A stretch of 64,000 nucleotides of DNA from Mermis nigrescens. Its lineage: Eukaryota > Nematoda > Enoplea > Mermithida > Mermithidae. Location: NCBI GenBank assembly GCA_036768485.1, contig JAVLUZ010000163.1, positions 762,635 to 826,634 on the forward strand, given 5' to 3'. The notes under the pieces are model-generated. The model did no database searches. It was not told where the DNA came from and worked only from the letters and a program-made list of their open reading frames with translations. Of this stretch, positions 25,301 to 35,064 are shown one piece after another. The number at the start of each line of letters is the position of its first letter. The stretch's first letter is position 1. The position numbers and the translations under genes are program-made.

Positions 25301-28300
25301 GAAAGAATAATGCATTGTCAAAGTCGGTCACTACGACTTTCGATTAAGATTCCGCTTATAAGTTTAGGCTGCTCAATGAATTGAATTTGCAAAATTATGT
25401 CTTCGAATTATTACATTTTTCGCCACAGTTTTTTAATGTCAGTGGATTGTGACGATGAATGTCACTTTTTGACGTTTATTAAGGTAAACTCTATTGACAT
25501 TTTTTGCCCTTTTTTGACGTTTGAAAGCTTTTCAAATCCCTCCAGAACTTCCATCCTACCCGTGTTAGAGGATTGCTATTCTTGGCTTATTTGTAAGGTT
25601 GAATGTTTTGATTGTTTTGTTGCATTTAGTCTTGCTTTTGAGCCTTTTTTCGTTTCATCGCTTAACCAGGAATTGGTTTCATAAAATTGAGAAAGATATA
25701 TTGTTTTTTTCTGGGAGAGCGGCTCCCTTTGGTAAAATACAATGATGCATATATTAAAAAATTAAAAAGTATTTTAATCATTAACCGTAAAAAAATCACT
25801 GACTTCATGCAAATAGTACTTTCTTCAGCCTTGATTGACCTTTACGAGGATCAAAATATTCTTTACTAGTAGTAAACAAAATTCACTGACGATAGATAAG
25901 TCGATATCAAATAATATCACTGGTCTCAACTATTTGGTTTCTTATCGTCTTATTTTGTAAAAAGGGAATTTGTGTAGTGTTCAAGTGCTTTGAGACTTTT
26001 CAATACAAATAACGACTGCGAAATGTACGTTCTCAATATTATCAGCGTAATCTTCTTTTGGTATGGTATTTGGCAGATTAAATTACATTTGCAACCTTGT
26101 AAAACTGAAAAATGGATTAATGTATGGTGAAATAATGGATATTTCATGAAGATCGATGCACTCAGCGCTAGACCCCAAAGATTTTCGGAATTCTCAATTT
26201 TAAAATTAACGAAATCGCAAAGGGTACAACTACGAATAGATCAGTGTTTCTACTCTACAATAAAAATATTTGATGCAAAAGAACCTGGCAATAGTCCGAG
26301 TAATGTAATTTAAATCGCCTAACATGGACGCGAAAACAAGCATTGGTTTGTTCATTTTATTTTATTTTACTTTTTAAGTCTTTTATTTTTTAAAAAATTC
26401 ATATTCATTTGTCAGATTCGCTGATTCTTCTCATGGTATGGGCCCTGACGGCGTAGACTTTTGGCTCGATTCCTTCGCTGCATTCGCCCTGGAAATCAAC
26501 GGCCAGTCAGCATCGTCCATGCAGGGAAAAGATTTTTTCGACAACGTCGATTATTTTTTATCTTTGGACGAAAATGCTCAATATAGAAATGACATCCGGT
26601 GGGCCAACAAAACGGCCCACGACAATATAACGGCTTTTCGGGCTCTTGTCGGAATGGCAAATTTTTCCAGCGCCTTGGATCAAATGGATACTGTCGACCT
26701 GTTCAGACGTATTGCGTCTGAATATTCGTCATACAACATATCAACATTCCAGGTCTCCTAGACATAGATGCACTTATGGAGTGTCACTCGCTCTGGGGCT
26801 CATTTGCTCGGGGGTCAGTTAGTGAGCCCTTTTGGGCCGAAATGACCTATAGGATTTGCTAATTGCTAAAATAGCCTCTGGTCAATTTCAAGCGCTTTTA
26901 GAGAAAATTTTCAATTTTTATTTGCTTTTGACTTTCAATTTACCACATTTCCCCTACAAGATTTCCCATTTTTCCATTCTTGGGGTCTAGAACTCCAAAT
27001 CCCCACTTGCTTGTCTGCTTCTGACTATATTCATAGTGTAACGATCCAAAGTTTGTTATACATATAATGAGCGATCTGTGGGGTCGACCTATTTGGAATG
27101 GGGAATAAGCGTAAGAAGTTTATTAAGCTATGACGCCTTAAAAATTGATATTGATGCTAAAAGGATTATTCGCATTTTTTAATCAATTTAGGCACTTTTG
27201 CAGAAAAAAATTTTCATTGATTTTGGGCCTTAATTTTACCTTATTAACATTACCCAATTTTATCTTTCTGCCTTCTGAGGCTCGCTTCCACGTGATTGTT
27301 TTGGAGAAAAAAATCTTCTTTTTTGCCTACTTCCATATCCCTAATGACTGGTTGACTTGAAAGTATAATCTTTTTTGCCTAAGCTTTTTTAATTATAAAA
27401 TTCATGTAAATACTGAGTATTTCAGAAAGCCGTAAGAAAATCATACTGTCTGAGATGAATTTGTTTGTATTTCATATTTGGGCTTCTCTGATTCATCAGA
27501 ATGTAACATGTACGTGACCTTGCGAAGAGATTTACATATTCAGAAGCCACTCTTCACTTTGATAGAATACTGCTGATACTATCAGAATATTTCATTTCTA
27601 AGAAAAAATGCAAAAAGTCGCCTAAATGTCTTTTGTTTCAGATTATAGGTTTCTTGATATTTCTAACTTATATTCTCATATGCTTCCTGTTTGGAAACAA
27701 CTTAGAAGCTGAAACATAACTTAATCATTTCTAGTTTGATAGTCTATGTGCGTTTATATCCAAAACATTACATGTAGTCTGCTTATATTCTAAGCGACCC
27801 ATTTTTTATGAATATTAGTAAAATTTGATAGACTACAGAAGTGCAAAACGTGTAGCTTTAAAATTCCGTTATTCTGATAAATTCTGATAATTCTGATATA
27901 TAAATTCTCATAATTCAGAAAATTATGTGAAGCACAAGAATAGATTGTCTTATTGCCTTATAATTCTGAAATTTCGCTGACGTTGTGCAATTATAAACCA
28001 ATTTTGTGTACGAATCGCCACAAAAAAGTGTCTAGAATAGAATAGGCTAAAGTAATGTTGCCGGCTCGAAACTTGAATCGCAGAATTCATAAATAATTCT
28101 TCTTTAATATTAAAAATTATTTCAAACATTAAGTAAATAATTATTGATAACACTTTATTCTTAACATCATTTGAACGTTAGGAAGTTAAAATACAGGAAA
28201 GTCAATCACCTTCTGTCGACCTCATTTTTAACTCGCCACCTTTTCGCTTCGATTTTATTAATGTTTCTCCTTTTAAATTTTTAAAATTTTTAAATTGTTT

Positions 28301-29506
28301 TTTTAATTTTATTTTTCTAATTTTTGTAAAATACTTTTTCTACTTTTTTCTATGTACATTCATTTAATCAATTCCTAAAAAATGTCGAAAGGGTTTTCCG
28401 CATATTACAAAGTGATAATAAATTACCCACCTATGTAATTAATCAATTAATTAATTAATTATTAATTTCAAATTACCCAAGTATAGTCTGTTCCATTAAA
28501 CTTTAAGGTTTTTGGAAAAAATTCGATGTGACTACAAAAGTGTTTTAAACTAATACGGTTAATCTTGATATTCTACAGTATATCGAGTCACTTAAAGACG
28601 TATGCCGGCATTAAGCCACATCACTGCATCAAAAGTTTAAACCGCTTTTGTTGCCTAATTCTTGTGTAAAAAATTTTTGAAAAACCGCAAAGGTAAGCGA
28701 GACAGGCCATAAATTACCCATTCGCTTTTTAAAAGATAATGTGGCTCTTCGTCGACCAGTACGAAAGCGTGTTGCCCAATACGATGCAAGAGATATACGG
28801 CGGTACGGCATTCATGATACTCATCGCCGTTTTCTTCATCCCGTCGGCGACGTGTTCCGTCTGGGTCGCCCTGGCCATTCTATCCATTGACGTCGGCACA
28901 ATCGGATTCATGGCCTTCTGGGACATCAATCTGGACGTCATATCAATGATCACCATAATAATGAGCATCGGATTTTCGGTGGATTTCACGGCCCATATAG
29001 CGTACGCGTTCGTCGTGACGACGGAGGGGTCGAGCGGCGAAGAGCGGACGACGGCGGCCCTGGGCTCGTTGGCCTGGCCCATTACTCAGGGGGGCATTTC
29101 GACCGTCATGGGCGTCGTAGTGTTGTCGGGCACCCAGTCGTACGTCATCACGGCGTTTTTTCGCACCGTCCTATTGGTCATTTTGATCGGGGTCGGGCAC
29201 GCGTTGCTATTTTTACCCGTCGTCTTGAGCGTTTTTCCGTACGAGCTATCGGCCCGAAAGATTTTTTGTCTTAGCGGGCGTTGGTTGGATAAAGAATATG
29301 TTAAGGATAATAATAATATTACTAATAATAATAATAATAAGAATAATAATAATAACAATAATAATAATAATAATGGGCGGACGATATTTCCGCCGGCTCT
29401 TAACGCGAATGGCGACGACGAAACGAATGGAACGGTTGAGATGAAGAACTTACCAACGCCGCTTAATAACGAAAAAAAGGTCGTTTCGATACTGATAAAT
29501 TTGTGA
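16383..29506 (+). CDS. PTR gene 1: Patched-related 12-TM protein, nine exons
   Basis: Exons: 16400-16682 (or from ATG 16383), 17955-18219, 18326-18580, 19395-19621, 21718-21840, 22488-22700, 24187-24646, 26416-26752, 28736-29506. The product is about 980 residues, normal for PTR. It has TM1 in exon 1, a first extracellular loop (exons 2-3), a sterol-sensing-like TM2-6 block (exons 4-6), TM7 (exon 7), a second loop (exon 8) and TM8-12 (exon 9). The RND-type Gly-x3-Asp motifs are kept: GVRLD at the exon 4/5 junction and GFSVD in exon 9. The tail carries a poly-Asn tract. Introns are GT-AG except intron 7, which is GC-AG. Exon 2 lacks one base near 18051-18056, shifting the frame; this is an assembly error or an inactivating lesion. 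The start is uncertain: ATG 16383 gives MSIVFS, but an AG at 16398-16399 matches the acceptor used in gene 3. Family-level role: membrane transport or trafficking, sterol-linked. Confidence 0.85.
16400..16682 (+). CDS. PTR gene 1 exon 1 (N-terminus, TM1)
   Basis: Encodes the PTR N-terminal signature LERPLSRLCYRYSRYVA, then TM1 and the start of loop 1 (FRFYVPYDGPSIQERA). 283 nt, the same length as in genes 2 and 3. Donor GGACTA|GTAATA, phase 0. Confidence 0.85.
16775..17060 (+). repeat. Family D repeat in gene 1 intron 1
   Basis: Contains GGCGCGAAACGCCGAAAATG and TTTTGAGTCAAAATTCAGC, ending near GAAAGTCGGCAGCCGTTC. Forward copy. Confidence 0.55.
17305..17416. repeat. Partial MITE (GTCTGTTTCAC family)
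   Basis: Core plus right arm: CGACAGATTACGATAATTAT, a copy of CTCAGCTTATTGTC, and terminal ACTTGTGTGAAACAGACTGT. Lies in intron 1 of PTR gene 1; the left arm is missing. Confidence 0.55.
17955..18219 (+). CDS. PTR gene 1 exon 2 (loop 1) with -1 frameshift
   Basis: Opens IVVIVTAQDEGDILR, parallel to gene 3 (ITIIVTAQDEGDLLR). After FNQFVVNKV (GTTAGGTGAA, 18051-18060) the frame shifts, and homology resumes as FGYRDLCLKFLHDCHTN. The length is 265 nt against 266 in gene 3. Donor TG|GTAAAT. Confidence 0.8.
18326..18580 (+). CDS. PTR gene 1 exon 3 (loop 1)
   Basis: Begins YIGSTLGGVILDPLS, a strongly conserved PTR segment, and continues AKAWQLTYQLN. 255 nt. Intron 2 before it is only 106 bp. Confidence 0.85.
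18850..19085 (+). repeat. Family A repeat in gene 1 intron 3
   Basis: Shows TGCGCTATTTTAGCATTTAC, a copy of GAGGCCATTTTGACT and CCCTTAGACCGGCTGAC. Confidence 0.55.
19395..19621 (+). CDS. PTR gene 1 exon 4 (TM2-TM3)
   Basis: Two hydrophobic spans (LMLWIFATLCSITTL; GILGALMGIVSAVGLLSYC) around YIDWIRSKF, then DAFPFLVLG. 227 nt in all three genes. Ends phase 1 inside the Gly of the GxxxD motif. Confidence 0.85.
20315..20457 (+). pseudogene. Harbinger-type transposase N-terminal remnant
   Basis: An acidic start with FLDDLDENYDENLE is followed by ERANPPES, a stop (20423-20425) and ADDKFYRNT. This order of acidic leader, R-x-NP and D-D-x-F-x-R resembles the N-terminus of HARBI1-like nucleases. The catalytic DDE part is absent. 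Confidence 0.5.
20490..20705 (-). pseudogene. Harbinger Myb/SANT-like protein remnant
   Basis: Read on the minus strand: RMQNFDNEEIEFLFEF, a stop, then SKAWGAIEEVFKANPNVKDR. The WGAIEEVFKANP segment matches the Myb/SANT-like DNA-binding partner that PIF/Harbinger elements carry opposite the transposase. Interrupted, so non-functional. Confidence 0.45.
21718..21840 (+). CDS. PTR gene 1 exon 5 (TM4)
   Basis: Encodes GVRLDNTFLMISAVHH, with the conserved Asp of the TM4 motif, then ERLAEAMSEAAVSITIT leading into TM5. 123 nt in all three genes; phases 1 and 1. Confidence 0.85.
22488..22700 (+). CDS. PTR gene 1 exon 6 (TM5-TM6)
   Basis: VITDVLSFGIGLFTDFEAVQ is the hallmark sterol-sensing/PTR TM5 stretch, followed by TM6 LIALSITFVYQLTFLMGIL. 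213 nt; donor TCAA|GTAGAA. Confidence 0.85.
23270..23580 (+). repeat. Family D repeat in gene 1 intron 6
   Basis: Shows GGCACTTTTGAGCCAAAAAT, the phrase TAGTTAAAAATG and CCGTTTTGCAGGAGTCAGTA. The palindromic core has decayed. Confidence 0.5.
23845..24060. repeat. AAAT/AATA microsatellite
   Basis: More than 200 bp of AAATA-type tetranucleotide repeat with scattered changes, ending about 130 bp before exon 7 of PTR gene 1. An open minus-strand frame rich in Tyr/Leu/Phe/Ile here is a by-product. Confidence 0.85.
24187..24646 (+). CDS. PTR gene 1 exon 7 (linker, TM7, start of loop 2)
   Basis: A cytoplasmic linker rich in Ser/Thr/Gly precedes YYAPFLMRVPVRIAIGFVYV (TM7), then YGCFTVKQGLEPMRLL and SNPGDISDPTNRAKI, all typical PTR mid-protein signatures. 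460 nt; the 5' splice site is non-canonical, AACAG|GCAAGG. Confidence 0.85.
24730..24985 (-). repeat. Family C-like repeat in gene 1 intron 7
   Basis: Ends CCCCATCCTCCCTGTTATAT and contains AAAAATCCCGAAAAAATAGA, a weak reverse match to the TACATGTAACAG elements at 47797-48010 and 49573-49801. Boundaries uncertain. Confidence 0.3.
26416..26752 (+). CDS. PTR gene 1 exon 8 (loop 2)
   Basis: Encodes HGMGPDGVDFWLDSF, DIRWANKTAHDNITAFR and ALDQMDTVDLFRRIASEYSS, matching the second extracellular loop of gene 2. 337 nt; ends phase 0 at TFQ|GTCTCC. Confidence 0.85.
26765..27010 (-). repeat. Family A repeat in gene 1 intron 8
   Basis: Reverse copy: CATAGATGCACTTATGGAGT, then GGCCGAAATGACCTATAGG, GGTCAATTTCAAGCGCTTTT and CATTCTTGGGGTCTAG. 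Confidence 0.6.
28736..29506 (+). CDS. PTR gene 1 exon 9 (TM8-TM12, tail, stop)
   Basis: Opens IMWLFVDQYESVLPNTMQEI and carries the SSD-like TM9-12 block with GFSVDFTAHIAYAF. The cytoplasmic tail holds about 20 Asn-rich residues encoded by an (AAT)n run at 29310-29373. Stop at 29504-29506. Confidence 0.85.
   Translation: MMWLFVDQYESVLPNTMQEIYGGTAFMILIAVFFIPSATCSVWVALAILSIDVGTIGFMAFWDINLDVISMITIIMSIGFSVDFTAHIAYAFVVTTEGSSGEERTTAALGSLAWPITQGGISTVMGVVVLSGTQSYVITAFFRTVLLVILIGVGHALLFLPVVLSVFPYELSARKIFCLSGRWLDKEYVKDNNNITNNNNNKNNNNNNNNNNNGRTIFPPALNANGDDETNGTVEMKNLPTPLNNEKKVVSILINL
29310..29373. repeat. Coding (AAT)n trinucleotide repeat
   Basis: An AAT/AAC-rich tract in frame with PTR gene 1 exon 9, producing a poly-Asn segment in the cytoplasmic tail that gene 2 lacks. 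Likely length-polymorphic. Confidence 0.8.
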
Positions 29507-29603
29507 AAAATTTTTTGTTTGCAGTTCGTTTGTTTGTTTTCATGGACGATAACGTATTTATGACGTACTCGGTTTTTTGTATTCGGCAAAGATTTTTCAC
29601 GAT

Positions 29604-29634
29604 GTACAAAGACTTTTCGAGACCGTCTTTGTAC
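29604..29634 (+). promoter_or_regulatory. Hairpin GTACAAAGAC / GTCTTTGTAC downstream of PTR gene 1
   Basis: Perfect 10-bp stem (29604-29613 with 29625-29634) and 11-nt loop, about 100 nt after the stop and so probably in the 3' UTR. A third copy of GTACAAAGA follows at 29638, and a second hairpin lies at 29917-29951. TGTACAAAGATTT also occurs about 75 nt after the stop of gene 2. Function unknown. Confidence 0.45.
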
Positions 29635-29693
29635 TTGTACAAAGATTTTTGGGAACACAAAAACTGCAAAAAAGGTCTAGATTTCGCAAAAAT

Positions 29694-29714
29694 TTTCGGC
29701 GCTTCGCGCCGAAA
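29694..29714. repeat. GGCGCTTCGCGCC hairpin
   Basis: Perfect 9-bp stem TTTCGGCGC closed by TTC. This palindrome is the core of the family D repeats and also occurs alone near 43503. Confidence 0.6.
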
Positions 29715-29916
29715 TGAGTAATTGTGTGTCCTATATATATTTATTATAGCAGAAATTGCATTTTGAATGAAAAATGTCAAATTTTTTGGCGCTTCGCACG
29801 CACCTTTTTAAGACGCCCTCAGAAATCCAGAAATTAGCTAAAATACACCACTAAAGGTCGAACAACTCCGTTTTTACCCCACTAAAGTCGCTAACCCTAA
29901 AATTTGTGTGTACGAA

Positions 29917-29951
29917 ATGTACAAAGACATTTAGTAACCATCTTTGTACAT
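29917..29951 (+). promoter_or_regulatory. Hairpin ATGTACAAAGA / TCTTTGTACAT
   Basis: Perfect 11-bp stem with a 13-nt loop, the same stem sequence as the hairpin at 29604-29634. About 410 nt after the PTR gene 1 stop. Confidence 0.45.
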
Positions 29952-30744
29952 GCACAAACGGACCTTGTACGAAAAACACTGGTATGTATACATGTGGCCG
30001 CGGGCGTCAAACCAGGGGCATGCATTAAGGAATGGCTTGGCCCTGGTTGGATTTTAGCGCAGCTCAAGCGTTTTAGGAAGGATTCGAAATGGGCTTTCCG
30101 CGTTTATTTTTCAACCTGTTTTATTTTATTTTTATCATTATGATGACTTTTTATTATTCTCAAGAACCTCAAAAAAATTTTGTTACTAAGGTGCTAAAGG
30201 TGCGCACAGCGTTTTCATGATGACTTGAAACACCGCAATTGTGTCCAATTTAACTGATCAGGGCCGTGCTTAGGTTTCTAGCGGCCCTGGGTGAAGCTGC
30301 TTTTAGCAGCCTCGAAAGTTCGATTTGTATAAAGTAAAGCATTTTTACACGTAGGTGCTTGTTTATTACTACATTTTTTCATCGTAAACCATACTCTATC
30401 ATTCAACATTTGAGATCTTTCCTTTTTATGTGCATAAATTACAAAATGGAGTAGTTTATTTCACTTTCATTTGTCGACTTTCTAAGCAATTAGATTAGCC
30501 ATCAATTTTTAAAATTGTGCGTAGGATATAAGATAAGATGCACAGCTGAAATAATATCGGCTCTGAGAGATTATCTAACGTTCTTTATTTCAAATTAAAA
30601 TCTGGAGTTTTTGAACACTGTACAAAAATCTTCGTAAAAGTTTTCGTGCAGCAAAAATTTCATATGTATCTGTTTAGTCGATAGGTACAAGAAAGCCGTT
30701 AAAAGCTGCGCGGCTTTATTATAAATTTTGGCTGAAGAAGCAAG

Positions 30745-31900
30745 TAGCGTTGACAAAAGTCCGACTAAGAACTAACAAGGACTATAGTCGGCTTTTTTGG
30801 CCCGTTAGTCCGGAAAAGGACTAGTCCTTTTTTGGCGGACTAAGTCCACTTAGTCCGACCTACCGGACAAAAGTTCTAACTTCTTGCACGTTGTGCTATC
30901 ATTTATTCATTTACTGTAGGTACTGAATTGTATGTCGCGCCGGACATTCGCCGTGCGTTTTGCAAGTCTCCCCATCTCGTTGCGGAGTGTTTGCGTTTAA
31001 CGCCTATTTTCACGTTAGTTTTACTTTTATTGTCTGATTTTCTACCTTTGCTCAAAGAGATGTTTGATTTATTTAGTGGAGGTGGAAAAAAACAGGTGAG
31101 GTTGTCAACCATACAAGAGCTAATTAGTTGTCAACTCAACAACAGCTATAGTTAAGTTTACATTATCAATGTTTTCAATATTTTCCCCAATGTCCACTGT
31201 CATTTTTTTGTGAGAACCTCAGAACATAATTGGCTGTATAAACATAAACAGTTTCTTATTTTAGTTTTAAGACTAAATTTTGTTGAATTCAAAAAAATTT
31301 CATATTTTGGGTTCAAGACTCAATCTTAATGGATTCATACGAAGCATTCAGAGCGCAGTTCTGTGGATGGGGGTACAATAGTTTTCAAAGGTCAAAAAAT
31401 GGCCTTAAAGTGATAGTATGGTGAAATAAAACACCATTTTCAACGTTTCTCCGAGCATTATCCATTGGCATCGAAAAATTGCGAAAAAAACAAAACAAAA
31501 ATTTCAAAAACTGAATTCTAGGGAGGGGCTGCATATCCCCGAACCCCCACGCTCATGTGGGGTCCCATACCCATCCCATTCTATCCCATCTCCTTTCTTC
31601 ATTGATTGTAAAGTTCTTTTTATTGACTATTGAATCAGATCTGAACAGAAAAGCACTAGAAAGTGAATACCACTATGTAGTAGGTACCAGCATTGTTCTC
31701 TGATTTTTTTAAAGAAAAGCCTGTCTGGGTATGTTTTCCCTGCATAAATGATACTGTTTTTTATCAAGGACTTAGTCCGAGACTAAGTCTTTTCTTCAAA
31801 GAACTATGGTCCGGACAATAGTCCTGATCCGAAGCAGTTCGGACTGAAACCTGGACTACAGTCCAGAAAGTCCTTTTTTTGCAGACGTTTGCCAACGCTA
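30745..31900. mobile_element. hAT element with AGTCC-rich termini
   Basis: 1156 bp with termini TAGCGTTGACAAA and TTTGCCAACGCTA and a perfect 8-bp duplication GAAGCAAG (30737-30744, 31901-31908), the hAT signature. The first and last 100-150 bp are packed with GGACTAAGTCC-like palindromic motifs. A minus-strand frame at 30903-31112 with RKHSATRWGDLQNA may be a hAT transposase scrap (TRW motif), but this is weak. A family B repeat is nested inside. Confidence 0.8.
31345..31560 (+). repeat. Family B repeat nested in the hAT element
   Basis: Contains AAAAATGGCCTTAAAGTGAT, a form of ATTATCCATTGGCATCG and a C-rich end. Forward copy. Confidence 0.6.
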
Positions 31901-32574
31901 GAAGCAAGTCACATCTTAGGAGTGACCAAACAAAAAAGGGTTGAATTGTCGAATTATTATCACTCATGCGTAAACTCATCAGAATTCAGTCAATAAAAAG
32001 CGATAACATTTTTTCGATGGATACTACATTAATTTTCAAAGTATTCCCAACAATCAAATGACGTCTAAGATATTACAAAAATATATGCTGATAAGCAAGC
32101 AAGCCTTTTGCAAAAGAAATATATAGTTCAAATACGTATGCCTCACTTACCTGACATTTTTGTTTATTTTTTGGAATTGTAAGGTAAAATTCAGAAGCAA
32201 AAAAAATTAGCAAAATGTTTCGCTATTGTTATTTGATTTTTTTAAATTTTTTAATCAATCATTCGAATATATTATAATCAAAGGTTTCTATGTCATGTTC
32301 CTGGAATGAAGCCAGCGCAAGCTGAACTTACATATGACTAACACACTATTCAATCAAATTTATGCATTATCTTTTCTAATATCGATTTGGTCTTGTTTTA
32401 CTCAGGTACTTTAGTGAATTGATGTCTTTAATCCATTTACTTCAATTTAATGAGATTAATTTGAATTTAACGATGGAAAGTCTTTAATGTTCTCTTTAGA
32501 TCTGTCATCACGGGAGTACAGCAACGTGATTTATGAATCAGACTATTTTTCAGATTTAACGATACATTCATCCC

Positions 32575-32910
32575 TCCCCCAAAATTGGCGATTTTTGGAA
32601 GTTCCCAAAAATTTTCTGAAAATTTGTAGAATAGATACTTATTTCAGGCGTTTTTAGCTATATATTTGCCCAAAAGTGCCAAAGTTTTGGTGCTTCGCGT
32701 CATTATACTCATGTTTTGACTATATTTTGTTCAATTTGTTCCGACTTTTTTTATTTTTTCGAAATGTTTCCTTGTTTTTATACTCTAGAAAGATAGAGCA
32801 TCGTCAGAAACGCTTAAAAACGATGTTTTTGACGCGTACCTACCATTTTTGGACCCAAAAAGGCACTTTATAATTTTACCCCCCCCCCCAGAATTCCCTT
32901 GCTGTGCATG
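32575..32910 (-). repeat. Family D repeat upstream of PTR gene 2
   Basis: Reverse copy with TTTTGGTGCTTCGCGTCATT, then TTTGACTATATTTTGTTCAA and a C10 run (32881-32890) before CAGAATTCCCTTGC. Ends about 70 bp before exon 1. Confidence 0.55.
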
Positions 32911-32978
32911 TATGGATTAAACGATTTATTTTTATTTTCATATGCTCTCACTAGACTTTTTTCTCGGATATTTTGTAG

Positions 32979-33261
32979 GAAAATAATTCGATTCGGCTAT
33001 TTGGAACGCCCGTTGGGCCGCCTATGCTACTTATACTCTGGGTTTCTGGCCTCGCACCCAATTCCGTTTATTATAATGCCTACTCTGATAACGGGTGCTT
33101 TAGCCTACGGCTATCAAATTAAGCCAAATGTGGCCGATGTATTTCGATTTTATGTTCCATATGATGGCCCAAGTATACAGGAGAGGGCCACCATTGATAA
33201 ACTATTTCCCGCTGCCGACGGCAGATTTGTATCAACTCGATCCATAACTCAGGACGGACTG
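32979..33261 (+). CDS. PTR gene 2 exon 1 (N-terminus, TM1)
   Basis: Encodes YLERPLGRLCYLYSGFLASH, TM1 and FRFYVPYDGPSIQERA. 283 nt, acceptor TTTTGTAG, donor CTG|GTAATT. An ATG lies in the upstream open frame (32899), but that segment is repeat-derived. Confidence 0.75.
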
Positions 33262-33599
33262 GTAATTAATCTTGTAATTTTATCACGATGGGCTTATTTG
33301 AAAAAAATCTCAAGAATAATGCAAAGCAAAATTTGTTGAGGGTTATCAATAAGTTGCAAAATTAGATTTTCATTCGTAAAAAACGCCAAATGACGAAATC
33401 AGCTCAGCCTCAAAAGTACTTTTATATTTATTATATTTATTTTTTTAGTATTTTTTATATTTTCTTCTTTTAATTTTAATCTTCATTCAATTTTCATTGT
33501 ACAGGGTAGTGTGCATAATAATTCGACAATTCTTGAGTACTTTCACTGTAAACATCGATTAATGCTCCTTTCATTCCGATTTCTATGCGTGTATATGAC

Positions 33600-33870
33600 G
33601 TTTCCAGACATTATCAGGGAGTTTAAGGTCCAACCCGAGAATGGAAAAATATTAAATTTTCTGAAAAAATAAGGCAAAATGAAGGTAAAAAGTGGACGAA
33701 ATTCGAAAATTTTCTAAAAAATGCCACGAATGGATTAGAAACATGTAAAGTAGTATAATTTTCACGCTATTTTAGCATATTTACATGTTTTTGAGGCTTT
33801 CTGGCTCAAAAAAGCTCTCTGGCTCATTACGATTGGCGTTCCGCGAAATCTGCCATGCTGTGCATATAAT
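33600..33870 (+). repeat. Family A repeat in gene 2 intron 1
   Basis: Contains AAAATAAGGCAAAATGAAGG, a copy of CACGCTATTTTAGCATAT and CTGCCATGCTGTGCATATA. Confidence 0.55.
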
Positions 33871-34336
33871 GACCTTACTCGGTTTTTCCATGTTTGCACA
33901 TGTAGAACAATGCAACATTGTATCAAGCGCGGATTTAGAGACAGCGGGGGACGGCCGCTCCATGTTGTTGAGAAATAATTGAGGCGAAATAGAGAATAAT
34001 GTTTTGTTTTGATGATTTTGGCCATTTTTGAACACGGTTTTTTTAAATTTTCTGGCGCTTCCGCGCTGGGGCGCCGGGAGTACTCATTAATGGCATTTAT
34101 TGACTTTCTTGGCGCTCCTAAAAACCTGTTCTACGTCAGAAGAGTAGCATATGAGCAGGACAAGGATTTTTAGTCCTTACAATGATTTATCGAATATTTT
34201 TCGGTGCTTTGCGCCTATTTCTGCACTAGTTTTGCACGTTTTCACAGAAAACTTTCAAAAATTCTTAACCTTTTTTATATCACAAACGATTCTGCTTATC
34301 AAAATGACGGCAAACTGATGCTTCAAGCATAATGGA

Positions 34337-34510
34337 CAGGCACATAGCTCTGGGGAATGTAGGGGGTCGGACCGGAGCCCCCAAATTCAGAAAAAACCGG
34401 AAAAATAGGACTTTTTAAACGCTATTTTGTGCTATTTTTAGCCTTTTTAGACCCCGGACCCCCAAATTTGTGTTGGTCCTCCCCAAAATAGGACGGCCAG
34501 CTACTGCCTG
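34337..34510. mobile_element. hAT-type MITE with 8-bp target duplication
   Basis: 174 bp, terminus CAGGCACATAGCT on the left and AGCTACTGCCTG on the right, flanked by the perfect octamer ATAATGGA (34329-34336, 34511-34518). Same family as 8224-8384. Lies in intron 1 of PTR gene 2. Confidence 0.85.
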
Positions 34511-34800
34511 ATAATGGACAGATCTTTGTGACAATTTTCGACGCTATTAGGAAAATTCGGAATCTCGCACCCCTGTCAGAAATGCTGGAAGCGCCACTGA
34601 TTGATATCATACTGAATCTTTACGACACAGCTGAAATTCGTGATAAATTCTGATTCGCATACGATTTTTAATTGAATAATTGAAACAAGAAGCCTAATTT
34701 TTAGGATTTAGTGCTGGTCAGCAAATCTAGGTTCGCTAAGTGAGCACTTGATTTTCGGTATGAGCGAATATTTAAATAAGGTTTCTAATTTTCTATTAAG

Positions 34801-35064
34801 ATTCATATGATTATAACGGCCAAAAGACGAAGGAAACATTCTTAGATACGATCATATGCGTGCTATCAAAGCTTTTAATGAATTTATTATCAACAACGTG
34901 ACGGCACAACACGATGGCAACACCTTTGGATGTCTTAATCTATGTTTCAAATTGTTGCAGAGTTGTGATACAAATAGTCATATTGGCCTAATTGACAATA
35001 TGCTCACTTTCCCTGAATATTTCCAGAAGTATTATCCGACTACACAAATCGACCAATTTCAAGG
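34801..35064 (+). CDS. PTR gene 2 exon 2 (loop 1) with +1 frameshift
   Basis: Starts IHMIITAK; after the AAAA run at 34822-34825 homology resumes one base on as DEGNILRYDHMRAI, then NTFGCLNLCFKLLQSCDTN. 264 nt against an in-frame 263. Donor AAGG|GTAAAT. Confidence 0.75.

Noticed and set aside
29086..29658. 190-residue open frame on the minus strand opposite PTR gene 1 exon 9
   Set aside because: It is the mirror of a strongly conserved PTR exon; its poly-Leu run comes from the (AAT)n tract and it has no family resemblance.
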